The notes under the pieces were generated by a model that saw only the letters and a list, made by a program, of their open reading frames with translations, had not been told where the DNA came from and made no database searches. The translations under genes were made by a program, and so were the position numbers. From Pseudomonadota bacterium (GTDB lineage Bacteria > Desulfobacterota > Syntrophia > Syntrophales > UBA5619), in contig JAHJQP010000035.1 of assembly GCA_018819165.1 (NCBI GenBank), forward strand, positions 1 to 8,378: DNA of 8,378 nt, in the 5' to 3' direction. Below are positions 1 through 6,123 of the stretch, piece after piece. The first letter of the stretch is position 1. Every line of letters starts with the position of its first letter.

Positions 1-573
1 CCATACTATGATGTGATGGAAATAATCTCCGAGCGCACCTTCAGTCGCTGGCGCCGGCAACTGCTTGCACGCGCCAAAGGGAAGGTTCTCGAGGTTGGGG
101 TCGGCACGGGGAAAAACTTTCCTTACTATCCAGAGGGCGTTGATGTCACAGGTCTCGATATCGCCGATAAGATGCTGCTTCATGCACGATTGCGCGCCGA
201 CAAGCTTGGTTTCCCCGTCCATCTTATGGAGGGTGATGTTCAGTCTCTTCCATTTCCCGAAAATTATTTTGACACGGCCGTCACGACTTTCGTGTTCTGC
301 TCCGTGCCCGATCCGGTCCTGGGCTTGAAAGAATTAGGGCGCGTCGTAAGGTCCGACGGTGAGATTCTCCTGCTCGAACATGTCCGGATCGACAGACCGG
401 TCATCGGGTTCATCATGGATATCATGAACCCTTTTTTCCTGCACTTTATCGGCCCGAACATCAACCGGCGTACAGTGGAGAATGTTGGAAAGGCGGGATT
501 GCGTATTGAAAAGATCGAACATCTCGGGTTCATGCAGATGGTGAAAATGATCGTCGCACATCCAGGCAAATGA
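1..573 (+). CDS. Class I SAM-dependent methyltransferase (UbiE/COQ5-like, type 11), 5'-partial
   Basis: The reading frame is open to the first base of the window, and its first codons read PYYDVMEIISERTFSRW. This matches the usual start region of the family (a 'FYD-x-hydrophobic' motif before the Rossmann fold), so the gene begins upstream and the GTG at 13 or ATG at 16 is not a true start. Counting from base 1 (190 residues visible), SAM-binding motif I is VLEVGVGTGKN at 29-39, the acidic post-I motif GLDIA is at 51-55, GDVQSLPF is at 78-85, and motif IV-like FDTAVTTFVFCSVPDP is at 90-105. The helical C-terminal part after LLEHVR (124-129) resembles small lipid or quinone methyltransferases. 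The substrate cannot be read from the sequence. The gene lies 119 bp upstream of copA in the same direction, so co-transcription is possible. It is cytosolic, possibly membrane-associated through residues 134-152 (inference). Confidence 0.85.
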   Translation, partial: PYYDVMEIISERTFSRWRRQLLARAKGKVLEVGVGTGKNFPYYPEGVDVTGLDIADKMLLHARLRADKLGFPVHLMEGDVQSLPFPENYFDTAVTTFVFCSVPDPVLGLKELGRVVRSDGEILLLEHVRIDRPVIGFIMDIMNPFFLHFIGPNINRRTVENVGKAGLRIEKIEHLGFMQMVKMIVAHPGK

Positions 574-577
574 TATC

Positions 578-599
578 TTGCTGTAAGCGCCCACAGCAA
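578..599. repeat. 7-bp inverted repeat just after the methyltransferase stop
   Basis: TTGCTGT (578-584) and ACAGCAA (593-599) are perfect complementary arms around an 8-nt loop, starting 5 nt after the methyltransferase stop. No T-run follows, so it is not a standard Rho-independent terminator. It could be a weak 3' stem-loop, or an operator upstream of copA. The rest of 574-692 shows no promoter pair I would trust, and I saw no CueR-like or CsoR-like dyad. Confidence 0.35.
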
Positions 600-692
600 A
601 CGAGAGTTTGTGAACATCGGCTTTTTATGAACCGAAAAGGAAGGGTTGGGAAACATTAAAGAAATCGTGGTTCTCAGAGTAGACGGAGGTAC

Positions 693-3149
693 ATGATGCA
701 CCACCACCAATCCAAAGAACAAAAAAGCCAATATACGGATCCGGTTTGCGGGATGTCTACTGCTCAGGAAGGTAAATTCATCCACCATAAACATGACGGC
801 AAATCTTACTACTTTTGTAGCGAGCATTGCCTGACAACGTTCAAAACCGATCCGGAGAAATTCACCGGCAAGAAAGAAGAAGCGCCGTCAGCAGTGAAAC
901 ACACGCATGACAGCAGCGAGGTGTATACGTGCCCGATGCATCCTGAAGTCGAGCAGCAGGGTCCCGGTAGTTGCCCAAAATGCGGCATGGCTCTGGAGCC
1001 GAAGACCCCGATGCCGGTAGCGGAGCGGATAAAATATACCTGCCCGATGCACCCGGAAATTGCCCAGGACGGGCCGGGAAGCTGTCCAAAATGCGGCATG
1101 GCCCTGGAGCCGAGAACCGTCTCCTTGACGGAAGAAGAGAGCAATCCCGAATACGAGGATATGCGCAAGCGCTTCATTGTGGGCGCCATTCTGACGCTCC
1201 CGCTGGTGATCATCGCCATGCGCGGTCTTATCCCGGGCGGTAGGTTACTCGATACTCTCGCCACCCTCAAGACATATGAGTGGCTGGAGCTTATCCTCGC
1301 GACGCCCGTAGTTGTCTGGGCCGGGTGGCCCTTTTACGTCCGGGCTGTCCAGTCCGTCATCAACAGAAGCTTGAACATGTTTACCCTTATCGGTCTCGGG
1401 GTTTCGGTGGCCTACCTTTACAGCCTGATTGGCGTGTTGTTTCCCCATCTTTTCCCCGCGGCGATGCGGACAGCAGAAGGCACCGTTGGGGTCTATTTTG
1501 AGGCAGCCGCCGTTATCGTCGTCCTGATATTGCTGGGCCAGGTGTTGGAACTGCGGGCCAGAAGCCGGACCGGCGCGGCCATAAAGGCGCTGTTGGGTCT
1601 GGCGCCGAAGACCGCCCGAAAAATAGATGCTGACGGAAATGAGAGCGATATCCCCCTGGAGCATGTAATGAAAGGAGATCGTCTGCGAGTTCGGCCGGGG
1701 GAAAAGATTCCCGTGGACGGTGTCGTTCTTGAAGGATCAAGCAGTGTCGATGAATCGATGATTTCCGGCGAACCGATACCGGTCGAGAAACAGGCGGGGG
1801 ATAAACTCATCGGCGCTACGGTCAATGGTACCGGTTCATTGATTATGGAGACCCAAAAGGTAGGCGCCGAAACCTTGTTGTCACAAATTGTGAAGATGGT
1901 GGCCGACGCCCAACGAAGCCGCGCACCGATCCAGAAACTTGCCGATGTTGTCTCCGGATACTTTGTGCCGGCAGTGATCGCCATCGCTCTTGTCGCTTTT
2001 GTCATCTGGTACTTTTTCGGTCCCGACCCCCAATTGGCCTATGCGCTGATTGCCGCCGTTTCGGTGCTGATTATTGCCTGCCCATGCGCTCTGGGTCTGG
2101 CAACCCCCATGTCGATCATGGTGGCAACGGGCAAGGGGGCGACCATGGGTGTCCTGTTTAAGAATGCCGAGGCGATCGAGACCCTGAGAAAAGTTACAAC
2201 GCTCGTGGTTGACAAGACGGGGACTTTGACCGAGGGCAAACCGAAATTGGTCGAGGTTGTCGCTGCATCGGGCATTGATAAGAACAGACTGTTATTGCTG
2301 GCTGCCTCCCTCGAGAAAGGCAGCGAACATCCGCTGGCGGCAGCCATTGTCCAAGGCGCCGTCAATCAAGGGCTTCACCTGACTGAGGCGAAAAATTTTT
2401 CATCGCACACGGGGAAAGGCGTTTCCGGCGAAGTTGAAGGCCAGGCGGTATTGCTGGGCAATCGTAAATTGCTGGATGAGTTCAAAATGGACATAGGATC
2501 TTTGGCGGAGCAGGCCCAGGCCATGCGGTCCGAAGGAAAAACCGTCATGTTTGTGGGGATTGCCGGCAAAATTGGTGGTTTGCTGGCAGTTGCCGATCCG
2601 ATCAAAGAGACCACGCCCGAGGCGATCAAACAGCTGCACGCTGAAGGCATCCGGATTGTGATGTTGACCGGTGATAATAAGGTAACTGCAGAGGCAGTTG
2701 CCAGGAAGCTTGCTCTTGACGAAGTGGTGGCTGAGGTTCTGCCGGATCAAAAGGCAGAGGCGGTCAAAAAGTTTCAGCAGGGCGGCCATATTGTCGCCAT
2801 GGCCGGCGACGGTATCAATGATGCCCCCGCCCTGGCCCAGGCGGAAGTGGGGATTGCCATGGGAACGGGCACTGATGTAGCCATGGAAAGCGCCGGCGTC
2901 ACCCTGGTCAAGGGCGACCTCACCGGCATCGTCCGCGCGAGACGTTTGAGCCGGGCCACCATGGCCAATATCAAGCAAAACCTGTTCTTTGCTTTTATCT
3001 ATAACGCTCTCGGCGTGCCCATCGCTGCCGGCGTATTATATCCCTTTTTCGGCTTGCTCCTGAGTCCTGTGATCGCAGCCGCCGCAATGAGTTTCAGTTC
3101 TGTGTCCGTCATCGGAAATTCTCTCCGGTTACGAAGAGAAAAACTTTAG
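693..3149 (+). CDS. copA: Cu+/Ag+-exporting P1B-1-type ATPase with YHS and two heavy-metal-binding motifs
   Basis: This 818-residue inner-membrane pump uses ATP to expel monovalent copper or silver. An N-terminal YHS domain (about 14-58; C19, C42, C46) is followed by two short metal-binding motifs (78-103 and 115-140), each with CPMHPE and CPKCGM. The usual GMxCxxC ferredoxin-like domain is absent. The ATPase core has MFTLIGLGVSVAYLYS (229-244), actuator SGEP (358-361), CPC metal site (463-465), phosphorylated D507 in DKTGTLTEG, SEHPLA (544-549), TGD (659-661) and GDGIND (705-710). The last two helices carry YN (770-771) and MSFSS with N809, the P1B-1 signature for Cu+ specificity. The GGAGGT ribosome site (685-690) sits 2 nt from the first ATG (693) and 5 nt from the second (696), so 696 may be the real start. 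No copper-responsive operator was recognised. It could be named copA or copB in different schemes, or act as a silver pump. Confidence 0.93.
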   Translation: MMHHHQSKEQKSQYTDPVCGMSTAQEGKFIHHKHDGKSYYFCSEHCLTTFKTDPEKFTGKKEEAPSAVKHTHDSSEVYTCPMHPEVEQQGPGSCPKCGMALEPKTPMPVAERIKYTCPMHPEIAQDGPGSCPKCGMALEPRTVSLTEEESNPEYEDMRKRFIVGAILTLPLVIIAMRGLIPGGRLLDTLATLKTYEWLELILATPVVVWAGWPFYVRAVQSVINRSLNMFTLIGLGVSVAYLYSLIGVLFPHLFPAAMRTAEGTVGVYFEAAAVIVVLILLGQVLELRARSRTGAAIKALLGLAPKTARKIDADGNESDIPLEHVMKGDRLRVRPGEKIPVDGVVLEGSSSVDESMISGEPIPVEKQAGDKLIGATVNGTGSLIMETQKVGAETLLSQIVKMVADAQRSRAPIQKLADVVSGYFVPAVIAIALVAFVIWYFFGPDPQLAYALIAAVSVLIIACPCALGLATPMSIMVATGKGATMGVLFKNAEAIETLRKVTTLVVDKTGTLTEGKPKLVEVVAASGIDKNRLLLLAASLEKGSEHPLAAAIVQGAVNQGLHLTEAKNFSSHTGKGVSGEVEGQAVLLGNRKLLDEFKMDIGSLAEQAQAMRSEGKTVMFVGIAGKIGGLLAVADPIKETTPEAIKQLHAEGIRIVMLTGDNKVTAEAVARKLALDEVVAEVLPDQKAEAVKKFQQGGHIVAMAGDGINDAPALAQAEVGIAMGTGTDVAMESAGVTLVKGDLTGIVRARRLSRATMANIKQNLFFAFIYNALGVPIAAGVLYPFFGLLLSPVIAAAAMSFSSVSVIGNSLRLRREKL
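924..1112 (+). repeat. Intragenic duplication of the heavy-metal-binding motif in copA
   Basis: Two 78-bp units, 924-1001 and 1035-1112, encode 26-residue copies identical at 23 positions. Both keep the Cys-Pro-Met-His-Pro-Glu and Cys-Pro-Lys-Cys-Gly-Met residues. The DNA copies differ mainly at third codon positions, so the duplication is not fresh and the protein sequence has been kept. A 33-bp linker separates the units. Confidence 0.85.
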
Positions 3150-3150
3150 A

Positions 3151-3444
3151 TCATACCATCCTGATCCGCGTCTGAAGTGAATATGTCTTGATATTTATGC
3201 AGGACATATTCAACCATTTCAAATGGAATTGTTGACTATTGATATCTGGATCCCACTCATGCTTTGTAGAAACGTCAATTACCGGTACATTTTTTTTTCT
3301 CATGCCGCACTCACGCATTACCGATAAAAAGCTGCTATACGAGCCAGTTGATCGCAAATCCCTACTACAATAAATAATCGGTAAAATGATAACATCATTG
3401 AACTTATTGATAAGTAGGTGGCGTAAAGGTCCGGCGAATTTCAT
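3151..3444 (-). CDS. Orphan 97-codon ORF, unknown function, possibly a gene fragment
   Basis: This 97-codon frame starts at an ATG two codons after an upstream stop and ends 1 bp past the copA stop, convergent with it. I do not recognise the family. Residues 17-72 read like genuine protein (FNDVIILPIIYCSRDLRST, then VPVIDVSTKHEWDPDI), with a hydrophobic strand, charged turns and three of the protein's four cysteines. The C-terminal 20 residues, encoded by the arms of a stem-loop, look much less protein-like. The region is about 35% GC (hand count over 3181-3420), far below its neighbours. The nearest purine-rich ribosome site (GAGAGGG) lies about 14 nt before the ATG, which is too far. A nine-A run (3290-3298, read on the minus strand) encodes Arg-Lys-Lys-Asn and could slip. 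It may be a small acquired gene, a truncated remnant, or spurious. Confidence 0.35.
   Translation of the reverse strand: MKFAGPLRHLLINKFNDVIILPIIYCSRDLRSTGSYSSFLSVMRECGMRKKNVPVIDVSTKHEWDPDINSQQFHLKWLNMSCINIKTYSLQTRIRMV
3178..3212 (+). terminator. 13-bp stem-loop 28 nt after copA, without a U-tract
   Basis: TGAATATGTC (3178-3187) and GACATATTCA (3203-3212) are perfect 10-bp arms. In RNA the stem extends inward by a U-G, a U-A and a G-C pair to 13 bp, closing a 9-nt loop (3191-3199). Its position just after the copA stop suggests a 3'-end stem-loop that protects or ends the copA message. No run of T follows, so intrinsic termination is doubtful. A second dyad, CCATTT-C-AAATGG (3214-3226), follows immediately and is itself flanked by TCAAC/GTTGA (3210-3214 and 3231-3235). 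Confidence 0.45.
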
Positions 3445-3482
3445 TTTTACTTATCGCACCCTCTCAACTGCAAATACTTATC
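3402..3482. repeat. Cluster of ACTTAT/ATAAGT motifs in the AT-rich spacer
   Basis: A perfect dyad ACTTAT-TG-ATAAGT lies at 3402-3415. The octamer TACTTATC occurs twice more, at 3448-3455 and 3475-3482, 27 bp apart. The last two copies lie directly upstream of the start of the minus-strand 97-codon ORF, so they could be regulatory. Chance recurrence in AT-rich DNA is also possible. Confidence 0.3.
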
Positions 3483-3521
3483 TTATATAGTGCCCGTCTT
3501 CGCCTCGGTCGCCATTGGCAT
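3483..3521 (-). pseudogene. 12-codon ORF after thrC, possible 5' remnant of a truncated gene
   Basis: Two bases after the thrC stop, on the same strand, an ATG opens a short frame reading MPMATEAKTGTI and then TAA. An AAGGA ribosome site falls inside the last thrC codons at suitable spacing, as expected of a translationally coupled second gene. The codons are GC-rich like thrC until about 3491, where the sequence turns abruptly AT-rich and the frame stops. I read this as the start of a gene whose body has been lost or displaced. The residues are vaguely like a cold-shock-type N-terminus, but twelve residues cannot identify a family. It could equally be a chance ORF. Confidence 0.25.
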
Positions 3522-3523
3522 CT

Positions 3524-4915
3524 TCAGTCCTTGACCCGGAGGTGTTCCTGCAAATAGGTTTTGAGTTTGCCGTAATCGGCGAGGAGGAAGACCGGCTCGC
3601 CTGCCCGATCGTCAATGTCCTTCATGCTCTGCGGTAGGTCGGGGTCGATCTCCAGGAGCTCCCGGATCTCGTCGGGAAATTTGGCCGGATGGGCCGTTTC
3701 CAGGCTGATGCACAGCGGGGCATCGCCGAAGAGTTCAAGATAGACCTCCAGCCCCCGCCACCCCACGGCGCCGTGCGGCTCCAAGAGCACCTTGTGCTGG
3801 TCGTAAACTCGCTTGATCGTTTTTTTAGTCTCCCGGTCGGAGATGCTCACGGAATAGATACGCCTCTTCATCTCGTCGAGGTCCGGGATGCGGTGGACGA
3901 CGCCGGTGCGGTCTACTGTGCCGCCGTAGAGGTCGAAGAAACGGGCGAGGTTGCTCGGGTGGCCCACGTTCATCGCATTCGACAGGCAGGCGCGCGACGG
4001 GGAGATCTTCTCGTAGATTCCGGTTTCCAGGAAACGGGGGAACTCGTCGTTTTCGTTGGTCGGCATGATGAGCTTCTCCACGGGGAGCCCCATCCGTCGG
4101 GCGTACTCGCAGCCGAGGGCGTTGCCGAAGTTGCCCGAGGGGACGGAGAAGATGGCCGTCTCCCCCTCCCGCGATAGCTGCGCCCAGGCCCAGATGTAGT
4201 AGATGATCTGCGGGAGGATCCGCCCGAAGTTGATCGAGTTGGCCGAGGTCAGGTTGAAATCGACGAAGGCCGGGTCGGAGAAGGCCTGCTTGACGAGGTC
4301 TTGGCAGTCGTCGAACTTTCCGTCCACGGAGACGGCCCGGACGTTCCCACCGATTGTGTCCAGCTGCTTCTTCTGCCGGCCGCTTACCTCTCCCCGCGGG
4401 TAGAGGATCGTCACGTCGATCCCCTCCACCCCCTTGAAGGCCTCGCCCACGGCGCTTCCCGTATCCCCCGACGTGGCGACGAGGACATTGAGGCGGTTCC
4501 CCTGGTCCCGGAAGGCGCTCATCAGGCGGGCCATCATCCGGGCGGCGAAGTCCTTGAAGGAGGCGGTCGGCCCCTGATCGAGGCGCATGATGTATTTGCG
4601 TGCAAAAACGTTCTCCAGCGGCACCGGGTAGTTGTAGGCGTCGGCGATGATCAGCCGGAGCGTCTCTGCCTCGATCTCCTCCGCGAGAAAGGCCTCTGCG
4701 ACGAGCATCGCGGCATCAGTGTAAGGCGCCCCCTTCAGGGCCTTGAGTGCCTTGATGGGGAGAGCGGGAATCGTTTCGGGCATGAAAAGCCCCTCGTCTG
4801 GGGCCTGCCCCATCAGGAGGGCCTCCCGGAAGGAGACGGTCTCCCGGAAGGGGGGGATGCCTGCAACCTGGTCCAAGTTGCGGTTGGTGCTGTAGTATCT
4901 TATCCTTTCCGGCAT
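3524..4915 (-). CDS. thrC: Threonine synthase
   Basis: This cytosolic PLP enzyme converts O-phospho-L-homoserine and water to L-threonine and phosphate, the last step of threonine synthesis. At 463 residues it is within the range of the family. The N-terminal domain has the typical opening (RYYSTNRN at 5-12, then EGLFMPETIP at 41-50). The cofactor lysine is K121 in TASFKDFAARMM. ATSGDTGSA (147-155) and SGNFGNALG (260-268) form the substrate and PLP phosphate loops, and LTSANSINFGRILPQ (222-236) and EPHGAVG (379-385) are further family motifs. The start is supported by a GAGG about 8 nt before the ATG. The gene is transcribed divergently from selD across 155 bp. No threonine attenuator leader was seen. 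No other threonine-pathway genes are in the window, and a possible broken gene follows it. Confidence 0.95.
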   Translation of the reverse strand: MPERIRYYSTNRNLDQVAGIPPFRETVSFREALLMGQAPDEGLFMPETIPALPIKALKALKGAPYTDAAMLVAEAFLAEEIEAETLRLIIADAYNYPVPLENVFARKYIMRLDQGPTASFKDFAARMMARLMSAFRDQGNRLNVLVATSGDTGSAVGEAFKGVEGIDVTILYPRGEVSGRQKKQLDTIGGNVRAVSVDGKFDDCQDLVKQAFSDPAFVDFNLTSANSINFGRILPQIIYYIWAWAQLSREGETAIFSVPSGNFGNALGCEYARRMGLPVEKLIMPTNENDEFPRFLETGIYEKISPSRACLSNAMNVGHPSNLARFFDLYGGTVDRTGVVHRIPDLDEMKRRIYSVSISDRETKKTIKRVYDQHKVLLEPHGAVGWRGLEVYLELFGDAPLCISLETAHPAKFPDEIRELLEIDPDLPQSMKDIDDRAGEPVFLLADYGKLKTYLQEHLRVKD

Positions 4916-4952
4916 GGAGGGAACCTCGGATCTGAAAATTTCTTATGGCGGG

Positions 4953-4981
4953 TTTTTACCATATTCGGGAAGCGTACGCAA
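4953..4981 (-). promoter_or_regulatory. Candidate thrC promoter
   Basis: Read on the minus strand, a weak -35 TTGCGT (4976-4981) and an extended -10 TGG-TAAAAA (hexamer 4953-4958) are separated by 17 nt. Transcription would begin about 30 nt before the thrC ATG. The -35 match is poor (3 of 6), so support comes mainly from the spacing, the extended -10 and the location. Confidence 0.3.
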
Positions 4982-5001
4982 AGAAGAATCAAACCTCTCG
5001 C

Positions 5002-5017
5002 AATATCCGGCCATATT
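5002..5017. promoter_or_regulatory. Dyad next to the selD -35 box, possible operator
   Basis: AATAT (5002-5006) and ATATT (5013-5017) are perfect 5-bp inverted arms around CCGGCC. The dyad touches the first base of the candidate selD -35 box and lies between the two divergent promoters. It could be an operator, but the arms are short. Confidence 0.25.
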
Positions 5018-5044
5018 TGATAGATTGCCCTCACTTTCTATTTT
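5017..5044 (+). promoter_or_regulatory. Candidate selD promoter
   Basis: TTGATA (5017-5022, 5 of 6 to the sigma-70 -35 consensus) and TATTTT (5039-5044, 4 of 6 to -10) are separated by 16 nt. Transcription would start near 5051 and give a leader of about 20 nt before the ATG at 5071. This is one of few AT-rich stretches in the GC-rich half of the window. Confidence 0.35.
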
Positions 5045-5070
5045 CCGGAAGGAAGGGCAGGGTGGAATCC

Positions 5071-6123
5071 ATGGATGAAGAGAAGAAGGTGCGCCTGACA
5101 GGGACGGTCCACGGAGCGGGGTGAGCCTGCAAGATAGGTCCGGGTGACCTGCAGGAGGCGCTGAAGGATCTGCCGCTCATCGCCGATCCGAATCTGATCG
5201 TCGGGATGGAGCACGCGGAGGACGCCGGGGTCTACCGTCTTCGGGACGATCTGGCCATCATCCAGACCGTCGATTTCTTCACCCCGATCGTAGATGACCC
5301 TTACACCTTCGGCCAGATCGCCGTGACCAACGCGCTGAGCGACATATATGCCATGGGGGGGCGGCCGCTCACCGCGCTGAACATCGTCTGCTTTCCCATC
5401 CGGAAGATGGACGTGAAAATCCTCCGCGAGATCCTCCGGGGCGGCCTGGACAAGATGCGGGAGGCCGGCGTCCTTCTGATCGGCGGCCACAGCGTCGAGG
5501 ACGACGAGCCGAAGTATGGGCTCTCCGTCACCGGCGTCATCCATCCTGAAAAGGTTCTGTTCAACCGGGGGGCTAAGCCGGGAGACCGCCTGATCCTGAC
5601 CAAACCGCTCGGCACCGGCATCGTCGGCACCGCCCTGAAGGGAGGGGAGGCCGACCCCGCCCTTGTGGCCCGCGCCGTGGCCTGCATGACAACGCTCAAT
5701 AGGGAGGCGGCGGAGCTGATGACTGAGACGGCCGGTGTCCATGCCTGTACGGATATCACCGGCTTCGGCTTCCTCGGCCATGCCCTGGAGATGATCGAGG
5801 GGAGCGGAACCGGGATGCGGATCCGGGCCTCTTCCGTTCCCTTCTTCCCGGAGGTCCGGGCGCTCGTCGAGGAGGAGATCATTCCCGGCGGGCTCATCCG
5901 GAACCGCGAATTCCGCGAGAAGCAGATCGAGATCGGTCCGGGCTGCCCCGATTGGCTGGTGAACATTCTTTTCGATCCCCAGACGGCCGGTGGGCTCCTG
6001 ATCGCGCTGCCGGAAGAGGCGGCGGAGGGTCTGCTGCGGAATATGCACGCCGCGGGGATCGCCGAGGCGGCGATCGTCGGCGAGGTCATCGCTGGGCCGG
6101 CCGGAAAGATCCTCGTCGAATGA
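5071..6123 (+). CDS. selD: Selenophosphate synthetase with selenocysteine encoded by in-frame TGA
   Basis: SelD makes monoselenophosphate from selenide and ATP, the selenium donor for Sec-tRNA and selenouridine tRNA. From ATG 5071 the frame reads through one TGA (5122-5124, codon 18) to a stop at 6121-6123, giving 350 residues; E. coli SelD has 347. The N-terminal motif is HGAG-U18-A-C20-K21, aligning with E. coli Cys17, Cys19 and catalytic Lys20. ATP and magnesium residues follow: D51 in EDAGVY, D68 in TVDFF, N87 and D91 in TNALSDIY, GGHS (138-141), and D228 in TDITGFG. A GGTGGA site lies 4 nt before the ATG. A gene call that treats TGA as stop begins at ATG 5206 and loses 45 residues. Expression should depend on Sec insertion, hence on the cell's own selenophosphate (inference). 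The gene is convergent with the aldo/keto reductase. No selA, selB or tRNA-Sec lies in the window. Confidence 0.93.
5125..5155 (+). promoter_or_regulatory. Bacterial SECIS-like hairpin directing Sec insertion at UGA 5122
   Basis: Immediately after the TGA, CCTGC (5126-5130) pairs with GCAGG (5151-5155) and AGGTC (5136-5140) pairs with GACCT (5146-5150). All ten pairs are Watson-Crick. A 5-nt bulge AAGAT (5131-5135), containing a T, lies on the 5' side. The apical loop is CGGGT (5141-5145). The loop starts 16 nt after the TGA and has a G in its first two positions, in line with the known bacterial SECIS consensus recognised by SelB. The element lies inside the coding sequence, as in other bacterial selenoprotein genes. 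Confidence 0.8.

Noticed and set aside
13..573. Methyltransferase starting at GTG 13 or ATG 16
   Set aside because: The frame is open to base 1 and the preceding residues (PYYDV) match the family's N-terminal region, so the gene is cut by the window edge.
574..692. A copper-responsive (CueR/CsoR-type) promoter for copA
   Set aside because: Only a 7-bp inverted repeat was found. No -35/-10 pair with suitable spacing and no recognised metal-regulator dyad was seen.
264..827. 187-codon minus-strand frame spanning the methyltransferase end and copA start
   Set aside because: It is antisense to two well-supported genes and shows no family motifs.
3450..3523. Rho-independent terminator for thrC
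   Set aside because: Only a trivial GCC-AAT-GGC hairpin lies after the stop, with no U-tract on the minus strand.
4301..5020. 239-codon plus-strand frame across the thrC start and the intergenic region
   Set aside because: It is antisense to thrC with low-complexity Gly/Glu/Arg composition, and it would cover the divergent promoter region.
5038..6048. Long open frame of 336 codons on the minus strand opposite selD
   Set aside because: It is a GC-rich shadow of selD with no recognisable motifs. The plus strand carries the full SelD signature.
5206..6123. selD starting at the internal ATG 5206
   Set aside because: It would lack the Sec/Cys/Lys active-site motif and D51 would be only six residues in. 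The upstream frame encodes exactly the missing family N-terminus apart from one TGA.
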